Positions 38,555 to 50,244 are shown, counted from the first letter of the stretch. The stretch is DNA of 64,000 nt from Aphelenchoides besseyi (GCA_024699855.1 JAMPIQ010000002.1:13206001-13270000); one strand, 5' to 3'. Notes: generated by a model not told the origin, from the letters alone. A program made the numbers and translations.

Positions 38555-40500
38555 ATGTTGCTCGACAGGTGTCATAACATCGTTCTCGTCGTCCTACTTA
38601 TCTCCTGTGGTCTACGAATAACTGAGGCCCAAGATGGATGGGGTTTTGTGAATCCGCAATCCGACTGTAAGATCATGTGTATGAACGGCGGAGTTTGTGC
38701 GTTTGAAGTCGCAAACATCGATCGACACAAGTGTATTTGTTTAATTGGAATGTACGAAGGCGAATTCTGTCAGTATGCAGGTGGGTGTCAATTCAATTTG
38801 GAGAAATGCGATCAAAACAGTTCTCAGTTGTTGGCTATTTTCACGTTTATACGCACATCTAGCGTATCCGAAAACATGAAGTCAAACACTTTTGCATTAA
38901 CGAAAAATCACAAGCGAATTCATCTTAAAATTTATTGTTATGATTGATCTCGATTTCATGAATCTCGAAAAACACATAAACCTAAGGATTCATTTCAGTC
39001 ACTTCCACAACAAGTACCACCGAAGAACCGCCAACGACTGCGGCTGATGAGCCCGTTTACGAGGAAGAAGACGCAGTTCATGCCGGTGAGTGGATTGGCA
39101 GATTCCTTTAATTTTACATTTGATTCAAACTACCGATTAAGTTTTAATAGGAATGGGCATTTGCGAGATCTTTTTTCTGAGACCAAAACGTTTTACGAGG
39201 ATTCGGAGCTTCGAGTTTATCAAAAATCGTTTAGCAATCTCATTTATAATATCGAAAATCGTTGATTTATGAGTTGGAACCGATGTGAGTGTTTGAGAAT
39301 ATCTCTCGTAATCGCTTTTGATTGACCGCCGGTTTGTTCGTCAAAGGTCACCAGTTGTGTTGAGGACTCGCAAAGCGGTGCAAAAAATAAGGTGCGCTAA
39401 ATGGCACACACAGTTGGCCACGCTGTCCGATTGCCCTACTTTTGACAATGACGTTGCAACGGCCATCAACTTTCACCCTCGCGCCACCAGTTGCTTTTCG
39501 ACCTCCCACCGGCTATTCTGTCCAGATTGCTTTTTGTTCACTTCGAACAAAAAGACCACCAGATTTGATTGTCGAGGGTTTCAATTGCGATGGACTTGAG
39601 TTCAAAAAAGAGCCATCAAAAAATGTCGGACACTAAACGGCGGGTTGAGTCAGTGCGGAACAATCGAATTTGATAAACGATCATCAACAATTGAATCTCA
39701 AAGCAAAGGGCATGTCTTGATTCTCGCACTGCACTTCCCGGCAAACAAATTCTTTCGTCCAGAACCTGTCATTATGTTGGATTTAAGAAGAAAAACAGAA
39801 TTCATTCGGTCATTCACATAAACGGGACCAAAAGAAAACATGGGGACTCTGCTTCATTTCAGTGTTTCCATTCGACTCAAAACATCTCATCAATCTCCAT
39901 AGATCCGTTTGCGGATACTAAGCGTGAGAGATGAGTCAAACAAATGACTAAATGACTGATGGGCAAATTTAAATCTAACACAGTTTTAATGACAAAGATT
40001 ATTTTCAGATGGAGACGTACATTACACGGAAGAAGGACAAGATGTCGACGAATTTCACACGTTGGGAGAAACAAAAGCAGAGGAACAAACCAAAGTTGAG
40101 CAACCAATCGACTCGTTAAGTGCTGGAGAACATGCCGACGAATACGCGGAGTTCGAACCACGACGCGACGAAGTTTATCATCAAGCGGTCATGACTCCCA
40201 TCGATACGACCACAGCTCAAATTCAATCGGAATCTCAGGTCTATGGTATGTTTTAGCTTTTCATATAAATGATATTCTGTTTGATTATCGTAATGACTTT
40301 TCTTTCTAGAAAACCCATCGACTTGGAGTTACCAACAGAAGGAAGATCCAGTGGAGGAAACAAATGAAGACAATTTCTACGACTACGACAGCGGTTGGAT
40401 GATGTTCAAAAGACGTGCAAATGGTGGAATGACCGAGCGAACAGGACAATTTCTTGTTGTTTGTGTATTTCTCACATTATGTAATCTTATTTTAGCTTAA
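38555..40500 (+). CDS. Secreted EGF-like protein with probable C-terminal membrane anchor signal
   Basis: Four exons (38555-38780, 38999-39085, 40009-40245, 40310-40500) give 246 aa. Residues 1-27 are a signal peptide (IVLVVLLISCGLRITEA). One EGF-like module follows (CKIMCMNGGVCAFE...HKCICLIGMYEGEFC) with six cysteines in EGF spacing. The middle is a long low-complexity acidic stretch rich in Glu, Asp, Thr and Pro (STTSTTEEPPTTAADEP, EETNEDNFYDYD). The last 18 residues are hydrophobic (FLVVCVFLTLCNLILA) and directly precede the stop, as in GPI-attachment signals. A cell-surface glycoprotein is the likely nature; no specific orthologue is recognised. Intron 2 is 923 nt. A candidate AATAAA lies at 40869. 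There is no obvious link to the neighbours. Confidence 0.8.
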
Positions 40501-42222
40501 ACTTTCGTCACATTTCAATTACTTCATTTTGATCTTCTTTTCTGTTGAGCACATTGATTTACGTTTTCCGATATTTTACTGTATGACTCTTCAACATTTG
40601 AATGCCATCGTTTGTTGTAAGAAAGTTTGCCTCATGCCGTTTCAATTATTGCTCAACATTCCTTTTGTATTAGCCAATGTGTTTAAGTGTGATTGTTGAG
40701 TTAACTCTTCGTATTTGCTGACACAATTTTCTATTCACATGTAACTAGCTCAGACAATTTTATCGCAGTTTCTATTCACATTGTTAACCGGTGAGTTTAC
40801 TACAACAATATTTCCTTCGACAACTACTTTTCAAACATTGTAATTTAAAGGACTGTTCATCAATTTTCAATAAACTTTTATGTTCAACGTGCTTGTCTGC
40901 AGACCGAAAGTAATCTCCGTTCCAAGTAGTTTGATACGATACAGTCTGCAGATACGACGTTTGAGTTCACAAAAGGTGGTCTCTTCTAAGTGACTTCCGG
41001 ATTGGTATTCAAAGCTTGTTCGCGAAGTATCTTGGCCATGAGTAATTTCGAACGCTCGTTGAATCAGAAAACATTCAAACTTGTGTTGTAATTCGTATGT
41101 TTTAATGGCCAAGTTTTAAAGCTACTGATGTTTATGTTCATAAATGACAAAAATCTTTTTGTAGTTTACAAGAATTCATTATACTTCTGATTACCGTCGA
41201 TCAAACGTGTGCAACATTAGACACTTTCTTGACTTTCTGGTGAGTGTCCTTGAAATTGATACTTCAATAGTACGGTTAAAACGCTTTGCTAACTATGTGA
41301 TTAGAGTTCGCACGCAAAGAGAGATTTGGCGCAATTTTGCTTCGGACCATTGAATTTGAGAAGAAATTTTGTTTTTTTCTTTTTTGTTAGTGAAAACTTT
41401 TAAGAGTTTGGTTTGAGGATATAAATCTACTGGTTCTTTTTCTACAGTATGTTGATTCAACAATTAGAGTTGAGCGACAAGTTTACCGACTTTTCATCGG
41501 GTATATCAGTTGGATGAAATGAAGATATACGCTTATGTTCGATCAATTAGTGCTTCGAGATGTCAGAAGGTGTTATTTTGCCGCCTTGTAAGCTTCGGAC
41601 TAAGTAATTATAGTCCAGCATGCTCACTGCTGAGTAATTACCTCAAATTGTTGATACGATTTTAAACAATCTCTTATGTAGTGTTTCATGTAGTAGCTTT
41701 TTCAGGTGTTTAAAAACTAGGCAATGAGCTATTTAGAATAAAGATAATGCTTTAGTCGTTGGTATTAGTAGTCACGCGATTACAATCGTTTTAATCGAGG
41801 TCTTGAAACGGCAAATCCGCCAATGTTTGCGTTTATCGGACGAGTTTTATGCGCTTTCTATTGACACTTCTGGACGCTCCTGGGCCGAATAATTCCTTCG
41901 CCTTCCATTTATAAGCCCGTTGGGATAACGTGCATTGCTTTTGTCTTTATTTTCAAACTTTTACTCAAAACAACAGGGATTTACTCATTTTTTATTCAAC
42001 CGCCAGTTGCATGTGACGAGAGGACCTGATTTGGGTTGCAAAGCGACAACTTACAGTTTACTTTAATAAGCAATGCATCAAATTTCGTGACGTTCATGTC
42101 ATTTACAAGCCAGAAGGTCATTTCTAGTTAATCGCTACTTACAACGCATTGTTTCTTACTTTTTCGTATTCAAGTCGAAAGTTACAGAGAGTTTTTTCGA
42201 ATCGACTGAGAGATCCAGTGAA
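40501..42222. other. Intergenic 1.7 kb
   Basis: This contains the 3' UTR of the EGF-like gene and A/T-rich sequence. A minus-strand frame at 40867-41112 (81 codons) has no recognisable feature. Nothing else is supported. Confidence 0.5.
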
Positions 42223-42626
42223 ATGTTTTTGACAACTCTTATTGTTTGCGGTTTCGTCACTCTATTCGTCGGTGCAGATACGAACGAAGTGCAAAGAGAG
42301 TTTGAGAAAGCGACTACAACTGAGGTGAAACAATCAAACCGATTAACTGCTTAATGGTTACAAACGTTTAGGCGGAAGCAAAATTCTGTCCAGCTCCGAA
42401 GATTGGCAACGAATGTCCATCTTCAAGTGTTCTTTATTACTACGTTTGTTGTGGTGATCTAAATAACGAATGCTGTCTAAAACCTCACGTACGTCGAAAT
42501 GTTCGAACAAGTAAAGGAGATTCGATTTAGATGTGGGTGGTTGTTCTGTTGATGGCTCTCGGTGTTATTCTACTTGCAAGTGTTCTTCTTTGGCTTGTAC
42601 GCTTCATTTTCTGTCGTCGAAAGTGA
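42223..42626 (+). CDS. Small type I membrane protein with CC-rich ectodomain
   Basis: Three exons (42223-42324, 42372-42488, 42531-42626) give 104 aa. The order is signal peptide (MFLTTLIVCGFVTLFVGA), a charged spacer, a compact cysteine module (CPAPKIGNECPSSS then YYVCCGDLNNECCLKP) with paired cysteines, one transmembrane helix (VVVLLMALGVILLASVLLWLV), and a short basic tail CRRK. The layout resembles many small nematode CC-motif or Shisa-like membrane proteins, but no named family is certain. Exon boundaries coincide with module boundaries. AATAAA lies at 42732. The gene converges with the glycosyltransferase-like gene. Confidence 0.8.
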
Positions 42627-42961
42627 AACAACAAATATAAACACTACAAAAATAAGTCCATTTTCTCTGTACTTTCCAAGATAACAGACAACCTCTTCAC
42701 GAACCTTTACATTTAGACTATCCATTCTTATAATAAATCTAAACTCTCGTTTAACTTATTCCCAAATTTCTATGCTTTTTGATCCATTAGTTGTTTACAT
42801 TCACAAACAGTTTTGAATATCAGACCTTTATTTTTGTTCATTATCTTAATCCTAAACATGCAGTAGATTGTTTGAGATGTTCTTTATTACGCAAGAAATA
42901 AATACCCGCTGTAATTCATTTTTAAAGCACAAATTTAACGATAAGTTTACGTGAAACATCA

Positions 42962-44037
42962 TCACAGTTTTGCGCGTTTCATTCCGTAGATCATAATGTG
43001 AAACCAATGAAGTTCTTTAGCGTGCAGATTATGAAAACTGTGAGCATAATCGCCGACGATTGCAAACTCCTGAAAAGTAATTTCATTCCATTTATTGCAA
43101 ATCTTCTTACCGGGGCACCATCGGAGTAACGACCGTTCTTTGTGTTCTCTTTTATTTCGTTGTAAGACATGTGTCGATTTTGAACGAAGTATCTAAACGT
43201 ATAAATGAACACATTGAATTCGTATACGAAGTTAGAAAGTGACTAAGCTACAAACCGTAATCGACCATTTCCGTCCGTGTCGATGTTAAAACGCTCGGCA
43301 TGTCCTAATTGTTTTAAACACGAATCCAAAGCATTTTTATCATAAGTTGCACAGAGATTCAGAGTTAAAGCTTTGGCCATGAACTGCATTGCCGGTCGAT
43401 TTAAAACCAAAAGATGAAAATTGTCGTGTGCGGGCTAAAAATATACGCTTAATTTTGTAAATCCTTTTTATTTCCTACACTTTCAATTAGACCGTAAGCC
43501 AGCGTGTCGTTTGAAATACTGGAAAATAAAGGAATCAGGTTTTCGAGCACAATATACGAAGTATCCGACACAACGATAAACCAATTTGCCGTGTTTTCCT
43601 TCAGAAATGCGTCCACATAACCGGCAATCCATCTGAAGATCAGATCAACAAAGCCAATAGAATCCACTTACCGAAGTTCGAGTAAATCACCTCGTACTGA
43701 AGGTGGTAATCGAACTCGACTTCCATCGTACCATGTTGCTCCTTGTTCAGTGAAAACATAGTTGTCAACGTTCCGTAACCACGTTTCTCGTGCTGCTTTG
43801 ACCTAAAGACATTTCAATCTTTTGATAAACAAACAAAAAACTTACGTTGTTTTTTGGACTATTTTCCCGTTGTATTAACGCGACGAAAATCGGTGTTGAG
43901 TTGGTGCCAAGAAAAGAGTTGTGATCGATGTCTGTGCTCGAACTGTTCATAGCCCACCAATAGCTAATGTATCGACTCAACAAATAGATTGAAAACACAA
44001 TGCTAAGCAATAGGAAAGCAGAATACGGAGCATTCAT
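42962..44037 (-). CDS. GT31 family protein, C1GALT1/COSMC-like
   Basis: Six exons (43846-44037, 43672-43802, 43479-43632, 43256-43434, 43111-43192, 42962-43069) give 281 aa. It is a type II Golgi/ER membrane protein: the N-terminal anchor is AFLLLSIVFSIYLLSRYISY. The lumenal part shows KAARETWLRNVDNYVF, then NWFIVVSDTSYIVLENLIPL, where C1GALT1 has a WFxxADDDTYVxxDNL segment. The metal-binding DDD is reduced to VSD, so catalysis is doubtful. The C-terminal part (AERFNIDTDGNGRLRYF, HWFHIMIYGMKR) follows COSMC, the non-catalytic chaperone of core-1 galactosyltransferase, more closely than the enzyme. The family is supported; the chaperone role is inferred. Confidence 0.78.
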
Positions 44038-45008
44038 TTTGAAGAGAACAACTCAAACAAACGTGAGAATACGAAGGTTAAGGTGGCGATTATGCGGTTT
44101 AAGTTCCAATTCTTAACCACAACGTTTGATTACCGATTTGTTCCGGTATTCTGCGCACATACCTTGGTTTTCATTCAAAAACCCAGTGAATTTGGGCGTG
44201 TCATTCGTCCAATATACGTACTGATCTTTTCGCATTCCAGTTATGAGATTAACGCCAAAGATGTCGATTTCCTGATAACCGATGAGTTAATGAAACCATG
44301 AATAACCAGTTTTTCATAACCGGAATAATCAAAGCAACTTGATGTCTATTCATGCGTCATTAACGACAATTGATACTAATCGTGAATTGTGTGAGGTTTG
44401 TGAAGAACGTGATTCTAACGAACAAGAAGTGTTTATTTAAAAGAAGAAGTGGCGTGTAAAAACAATCGCTCGACTGTGAAAAATAGCTCCTGTACAATGG
44501 ATAACTTAATCGAGCACAAAACCCTCTCAAACCAGGTTGTTTAGGTTGTGATAACGAGCGCAAAATTCAAGAAAGACATTGACAAAGCTTTTAATCAAAT
44601 TTATCCTATTTTGAAAGGTTTTAAGAAATAATCGATTATAAAAGTCCTAGTTGTGTATTTCATTCGATTAATAAACAAATTTATGATTGTGATCTCATTT
44701 CTGACACTAAATGACTTCTGCTTATGAGCAATCGGAACTGTAGTTATAAATGCGTAGTTAGTGTGCTCGTTTTCAACCGTTAGCAGAGTCGAGTGCGCGT
44801 CTTCAATCTGCTATATAAGTCCTTCTGAACAAATCAATGAATTCACGATTCGAATCGATGAGTCCATTGCCTCTGAAACTCGCTTGAATTCGTCTATACA
44901 ATTTTACATAAAATCTATTTGAAATTTCGTTGAGATATGTTCTGTGGGGCATATTCATTAGGTAACAATTCAGTTGAACAGTCAACTAAGAATCGGCGGC
45001 CAAAAAAG
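44038..45008. other. Intergenic
   Basis: No gene is supported. A few 60-70 codon frames occur on both strands without recognisable features. The interval lies between two divergently oriented transcription units and should contain both start regions. Confidence 0.5.
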
Positions 45009-45405
45009 ATGTCAGGTGAAAGTTCTGAACCACCAACAAAACGTACACCGGATGTGAAGAGCACACGAATTGTTTATCGAACGTCCGAGGAATGCGTCCA
45101 ATTTCAATGAGCAACCGACGACTTTTAAGTTTTCTTGTTATTGTTGTTGTTGATAATGATTGTTGCATCGATTACACTAACTAGCAAACTCAACCGCCAT
45201 TCAGTTCACGTCCATTTTTTACGGCCGACGAAATAGCGAAAAAGAAGGGGATGAAAATCTGGAAGAAGTACGGAAGCATTTTTCCAGACATAGCAAATTC
45301 ACCATCAGTATGATTGTCATTGAATGTCGGTTGTGTAATTTTTTAATTTAGTGTGAAGATGTTCGAAATCGGCTCTTACATACACCGAAAGCGAAGAATG
45401 AGTAA
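45009..45405 (+). CDS. Hypothetical small basic protein ending at a MITE
   Basis: Three exons in phase 0 (45009-45053, 45185-45307, 45352-45405) give 73 aa. The product is hydrophilic and lysine-rich, with SSRPFFTADEIAKKKGMKIW and KKYGSIFPDIANSPS, and ends HTPKAKNE. No family is recognised. The stop codon TAA (45403-45405) is also the left target-site duplication of the mobile element that follows, so the original 3' UTR has been displaced by 300 bp. A second coding-like block lies beyond the element (45716-45840), and the two may once have been one gene. Confidence 0.45.
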
Positions 45406-45705
45406 ATAGGTTGAGGAGAAATTATGCGAACAGCCATAGAATGCCAATCGTTGCACACTTCGTTCTTACACATCTGAGATGTTCAATTTTATTGAGAATC
45501 GTACTCCATTTTTTTGGTCAAATTTTTTTATCTTGAGTTTAAATGATGCAAGAAATTTTTGCGCACATTTTGATATTAAAAACGAACATGTTCAGATGGA
45601 TAATTGTGTCTGTAGAATAGGCAAGAAGTTTCAGAAGGGAGCTGATTTTGAATAACTAAACGCAAGGCATTCTGTGGCTGTTCGGATAATTTCTCCTCAA
45701 CCTAT
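45406..45705. mobile_element. 300-bp MITE with 40-bp terminal inverted repeats
   Basis: The left end, ATAGGTTGAGGAGAAATTAT and onward, and the right end are inverse complements over 40 bases with two mismatches. The element is flanked on both sides by TAA (45403-45405 and 45706-45708), a three-base target duplication of the TWA kind used by PIF/Harbinger elements. There is no coding capacity inside. The high arm identity suggests fairly recent insertion. Confidence 0.88.
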
Positions 45706-45715
45706 TAATAAATTT

Positions 45716-45960
45716 TCTTCAAACAATCACGTCTCGATTGTATAAACGGCAATGGGACGACCGCACCATCAAAGTACAAGGAATTCAAGCATTACGTGCA
45801 AAAGCCAACGAACGTAATCGGAAGTTAAAAGGGACTCGTAGTAAGTTTTTAAGCAAATATTATTGGGTAAAAAACACGTAACTTTACACGGGTTTTCGGT
45901 CCAGCTTTCATTGAGCGTGGATTAGTTGTTTTTTGTATATCGTTGCTGCAATCAATTTGA
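45716..45960 (+). CDS. Coding-like fragment beyond the MITE, gene unresolved
   Basis: A block to 45840 reads openly (SRLYKRQWDDRTIKVQGIQA then a run rich in Arg, Lys, Ala and Asn) and ends at a GTAAG donor. A second short block, 45905-45960, follows a CCAG acceptor and ends with a stop after a hydrophobic run (ERGLVVFCISLLQ). There is no acceptor between the MITE and this block and no ATG in frame, so the model is incomplete. It may be a downstream part of the preceding gene cut off by the element, or a separate small protein. The motif RQWD faintly recalls the end of the SLBP RNA-binding domain, but this is not sufficient for a call. Confidence 0.25.
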
Positions 45961-47592
45961 ACAGTTTATTGCGAAAAGGTAAACAAGGTAACAACACAAT
46001 TTACCGAACAATTAGTGCTGTTGGCGGAGCGAAAGCGGCAAGACGCCGCTACACAACGTTGGCATTCTTTGCCGCATTTGATCTTCGAATTTATTGTGCA
46101 ATTTTAGTTGAAGGTTTACTAATTAGCGAAAAATAATACAATACCAACAACAAAACAGCCACAAAAATTTCCCCAAAGCAGAGGGGCAGAGATTTGCGCT
46201 GAGTCTCGCTCAACGATTAACAAGACAATAAAACGAAGGATCGCACACTGACCAGCAAAAACACTTTTATCGACTGTCGAAACGGTTTAATACAAATTGT
46301 CGATCAATACGGCAATTATGGTCGTTTCATTTGAATCAGGAATATGGAGCGTGTCAATTTGGAAGCGATTATTGGTCGCTCTTTCAACTGCTGACTTATC
46401 ATTGGAAGATGTGGAATCATGTCAAACATTTGCGGGAGTTTCGTTTGATTATGCGAAGCGGAACAATTCACGGCCGACTTTTTATAGTAGTTACGGCGGG
46501 TAATTTATGCTTGATTTTGATAATTTAATGATTTTTTGTGTGCGTTATTGTTTAATATTGCAAAGAGCGGCCGCCGCGCTTCATTGTGGCCTCGAACTCC
46601 CAAAAAAATCAGCGTTGCACTTGTGCGGCAATGGACAGTGCCTGAACCATTTTCATATTTAGTCGGAATTAATGGACGCAAATTTGTTACGTAAAAATTG
46701 CCCGGAAATGAACGGTGGTTGTATTAAAAACTAAATGTCGGCCTTATTGTGCGCCATTTTGGACGCTAAAAATTTTGCGGAAATGTGCACTACACAACAA
46801 AGAATGTACAGTCGACGAAAGTACGAACGAAATCAACGTGGATGCAGTTGGATGGAAAACCGTTGCCGTGGCCAAAATGATGAATTCCTTCTCCGAAAAT
46901 CAAATCGCGGATCTTCGATGGGTTTTGAAAGAAGAAGCGCCACACGGATTACAACTGTTGGCAGCTAACGAACAATTGGCCGGCGCAATTATTCAATGTG
47001 AGCATTTGAATTCATTTCGTTTAATGCGCAAATATTAGAGTTTCATTCGCTTTTTTTAACCGTTGAACGCTGATCTTCAAAACGAACCGTTTAAATCTTG
47101 AATGTTGAAACGCATGTGAATATTCCACGTACAAACGGATTCCCACTGACGGATTTATTCTTGGTTTCAACACCAATCAAACCTTTGCCACCGTGGCTTG
47201 GCTTCCGGTAATTTAGCTCTAATGTTTAAAGCTATTACTTGTATTGTTTAACGGAGACGAGAAATCATTGTCGTACGTTGAACATTCATTTTGTAATTTT
47301 TTCTTCTTTGTTTAGAGATCATCAATCATGCGGACGTGGTTAATGGACACGCACCAAATTTACTCAAAATGTTGACAGAAAAGGAATTGACGATCTCAAA
47401 CCTTAAAACAGCTCCAAAATGAGCCATGATCGAAAGTTTATTTGAGATTTGGAATCTGGAAGAAAAGTTGGTCGGGCGTTCTTTTTCGAGCTCATAGTGG
47501 CGGGAAGTATTTTACTTTGGTGTCGCTTAGTTATGTAGGTAAGACAAGTTCGTGTTTTAGCTTTTGGTTTCAGCCACATTCCGCCGAAGCCG
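45961..47592. other. Interval with unresolved coding-like blocks
   Basis: Three plus-strand stretches look like exons but do not join in frame. They are 46780-46998 (KMMNSFSENQIADLRWVLKE, ending at GTGAG), 47112-47211 (IPRTNGFPLTDLFLVST, ending at GTAATT) and 47320-47421 (NHADVVNGHAPNLLKMLTEK then a stop). No family is recognised. A further open block at 46318-46528 is aromatic-rich. These may belong to one poorly resolved gene or to decayed sequence. Confidence 0.3.
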
Positions 47593-48223
47593 ATGAATTT
47601 GAGATCGATAAGCAGAGTTCCTGATCCAATGGAGAAGCTCAAGAAACATCCAGTGGCACCAGTTGACCTTCGAGTTGTTGGAGGCACATCGGCATCGGTG
47701 TTTGATGCGCGGACCGCACCGTCTGCCGAACTTTCATGGACGGACGATGTTGCAACAACGGCGGTCAAGGAACCGTCCCGGTGGAAGGCAATGACGTTTT
47801 CGAGTATTGGAAAGATTCAATAGCACGCTTTTAGTGTGTCTTTTGATCTATCTGATCCTCGGAGTTGGTGTGCCGGCACTGAGAATCGGTGTAGAACGCT
47901 GGTTTGGTAGCGTTCCACCGTCGATCACAACTCCAACGCCGCCACCGACGACTCCAACGACCATCACTCCATCGATAATCACAACGCAAATACCAAAAGG
48001 TCAGTTTAAATGCGCTTTTTGATTGGTCTCCCTCTTATTACAATTTGGATTTTTAGTGTTCGTTGTTGTTCCATGGCGCCATAAGAAATGGCTGATCGAG
48101 GTCGAGCAGAGAGCGACGGTCACGGATTTGAAAAAGGAAATCTTAAAGTTCCGACCAAAATTTGCGATCGCAGTACGCCAACTGTTCGCGAACAACGGTT
48201 TGCGTTGTCTTAGTATCATTTAG
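47593..48223 (+). CDS. Hypothetical type II single-pass membrane protein
   Basis: Three exons (47593-47780, 47815-47999, 48057-48223) give exactly 179 aa. Start ATG 47593 follows a GGTTTCAG acceptor by 21 bases. The N-terminal 60 residues are soluble. One membrane helix follows (TLLVCLLIYLILGVGVPAL), then a Thr/Pro-rich stalk (TTPTPPPTTPTT) and a basic C-terminal segment (VVVPWRHKKWLIEVEQRATV). The first intron would be only 34 nt, the shortest in the window, but using it keeps the frame and joins the helix to the N-terminus. No family is recognised. Function unknown. Confidence 0.5.
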
Positions 48224-49142
48224 TAGTTGAGAATTTTCAGAAACTAACTTAGCAGCTGGGTGAAGTTGGATTCGCTTGGCATCGTTGGATAGGAGATCGA
48301 CCCGAGAGCGTAGCGGCGGATCGACGAATAACAGACGGCGAACAAAATAGTCGCAATTTTTTTTGCTCGTACGTACATTAACTTTTTAACGAATTAATAG
48401 CATTAAATGTCCGAACCAATTTTTTACAAGACGGTCGCTTTGTTTCCGTCTTGTGCCATTAGTGGCGTTGGGTTTGTAGCGTGGGTTGGAGGGGAGTTTG
48501 GAGTTAATAAAGTTGGCTACCTGTCGTTTGGTGCCTTCAGCCCGAAAAGTGCAAGACGGTCAACGGACTTTCAAATTGTATTAGAAACATTTCGTGTGAG
48601 TAAATTCGAAGTCGTTTTGGTACGATAAGAATATTGAAGATAGGATAGGAAGAGAAACATAAAACCATTTTGCTAAAGTTATGAAAGGAAGTGAAAATAA
48701 ACGGTTCGAGCAGAGTCCTAATCGGCTCATAAATCGTTTGTAATTGTAAGCGGGTTGATTCTTAGTAGAAAGTCACTTCACGTACGCCAACGTGATCAAC
48801 ACAAATTTGCATTCGATGACGGACAGACACTGCGGATTAGTACTTAGGGATAAGTGTCCTGATAAGCACACAGATATTCAGTCCACCAACGCTTCCAACA
48901 AATCAATCAAGAAGCCCACTTGCTAAGAGCGAATTCACTGGTAGGAACTCCAACTTGACAGTTCAATTGGTCTTCACAAGCGATTAAATCAGACGTTTTC
49001 TTCTTCAGATGATCAACTACAAGAGAATCAAAGTTTTGTTTATTTGAAGTTAAAGAAAAGGGACATTGAATCTCACAAGTTGAATTTTGGAATATGAAGA
49101 TAATCCTTGAAAGGTATGAATCAACTGGTACAACTGCTTGCT
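48224..49142. other. Intergenic
   Basis: No gene is resolved. An 82-codon plus-strand frame at 48407-48628 has no recognisable feature. Nothing repeated was seen. Confidence 0.5.
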
Positions 49143-50244
49143 CTATTGAACCGTCTGTTTACCGTTGTGCTTCGGACAACACCAAAAGCAATAAATAAAG
49201 AAGCCGACGACGACCAACACATTCAACACGGCCCTAAATCAGAACTATCATCTTAATAGATGTAACTGTACTCACAGAACGATGAACGCGTACCAACCGG
49301 TACAGAGTCCTTTATCTGGGACGGCTTTGAACTCATGGGACTATGAACGCGATCCAACCGGTACACAGTCCCTTATCTGGGCCAGATCCTCCATCGTTCA
49401 ATCGGGTCTTTTTCTGTAATCCCCCCTTTCCTTTATGCGACTAGCAAAAGGTGAAGAAGGGGCGGACAAGAGCAAAGGGGCTACAGCAAGCCCCCCGCCC
49501 AATCCTTTCTGTGGCGCATCCTGAAAACTTTTCAAGTTAATTTCTCCGTTCGCTCCAACTCACAAATTCGAGTTCATACCGGGAATTTTTTTCTCGAGTT
49601 CAACGCCGACATCGATTGTACACTGTTCTTCACCAATTCGGTAGAAAGTGGGCGAGCAAGACACTGGGATCTTGTAACCGCGACGTGCCGTGAACGTTAT
49701 TTCGTCATCTTTCAGTTCAACGGTCAGCTCAAAAGTCATCGTGCTATCATCTGCAAAGAAAAAGTAAAAATTATTTCAAATTTTCATTTACCGAGATTGA
49801 AAATAACATGTCCTATTGTACCGATCTTTTCTTTGGCCATGCAACCGTCGAAATTGAAAGTGGCACTGAAAATTGAATGCAAGTTAACTTCAGTATTACT
49901 CACTTTATACCGGTTTGACGAATGTTGAGACGCCTTGAAGGTTCTCGTAAGCAATTGATCGGTCGTCTCCAACTTTGCTTCACCGCTCTTGGCCTTCGCG
50001 TCAAAAATCCTAAAAGTTTTTGGAATCCCAGAACCTCGACTTGGACTCACGTTTTTTCTTCTGAACAACTGAACTGATCGAACACGAGGACCATCGAATG
50101 TCCGATGAAGAGCGGAAGAACGCCGAAGCTGCGTAGCGACACGCCGAAGCCCATCGCAGAACCAAAATCGACCCAGTTGAACTCCGACGAGAAACGAATC
50201 GAAATGACAACTTTTGGATTCTTTCGATCTTTCGTTAACTTCAA
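49143..50244 (-). CDS. Single-pass membrane protein, family unrecognised, 3' part unresolved
   Basis: Four exons join in frame: 50051-50244 (5' limit unsure), 49911-50009, 49792-49865 and 49564-49750. They encode an ectodomain with VVISIRFSSEFNWVDFGS, NFDGCMAKEKIGTIGHVIFN and TFELTVELKDDEITFTARRG, containing cysteines at CSP and QCT. The last two exons (49276 upward, and 49143-49233) encode a membrane helix (WYAFIVL, AVLNVLVVVGFFIYCFWCC) and a short tail, ending in TAG. The junction between these two groups is not resolved: the phase does not fit, and a G/C-rich stretch and a tandem duplication lie there. No start methionine was fixed. It lies tandem to the MOLO-1-like gene, another single-pass protein. 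Confidence 0.5.
49277..49383. repeat. Two-copy tandem duplication, 61-bp period, within an exon
   Basis: The segment GATGAACGCGTACCAACCGG and onward (49281-49322) recurs at 49342-49383 with a few substitutions. On the minus strand both copies encode PDKGLCTGW followed by a hydrophobic start of a membrane helix. Only the 3'-most copy retains a usable donor (CT/GTGAG); in the other the donor is CCATGAG. Confidence 0.85.

Noticed and set aside
45716..45840. Stem-loop-binding protein (SLBP) RNA-binding domain
   Set aside because: Only a short RQWD-type resemblance; upstream residues do not match the SLBP domain.
48224..48400. tRNA or small RNA gene after the 47.6 kb gene
   Set aside because: No A/B box pair or cloverleaf could be formed.
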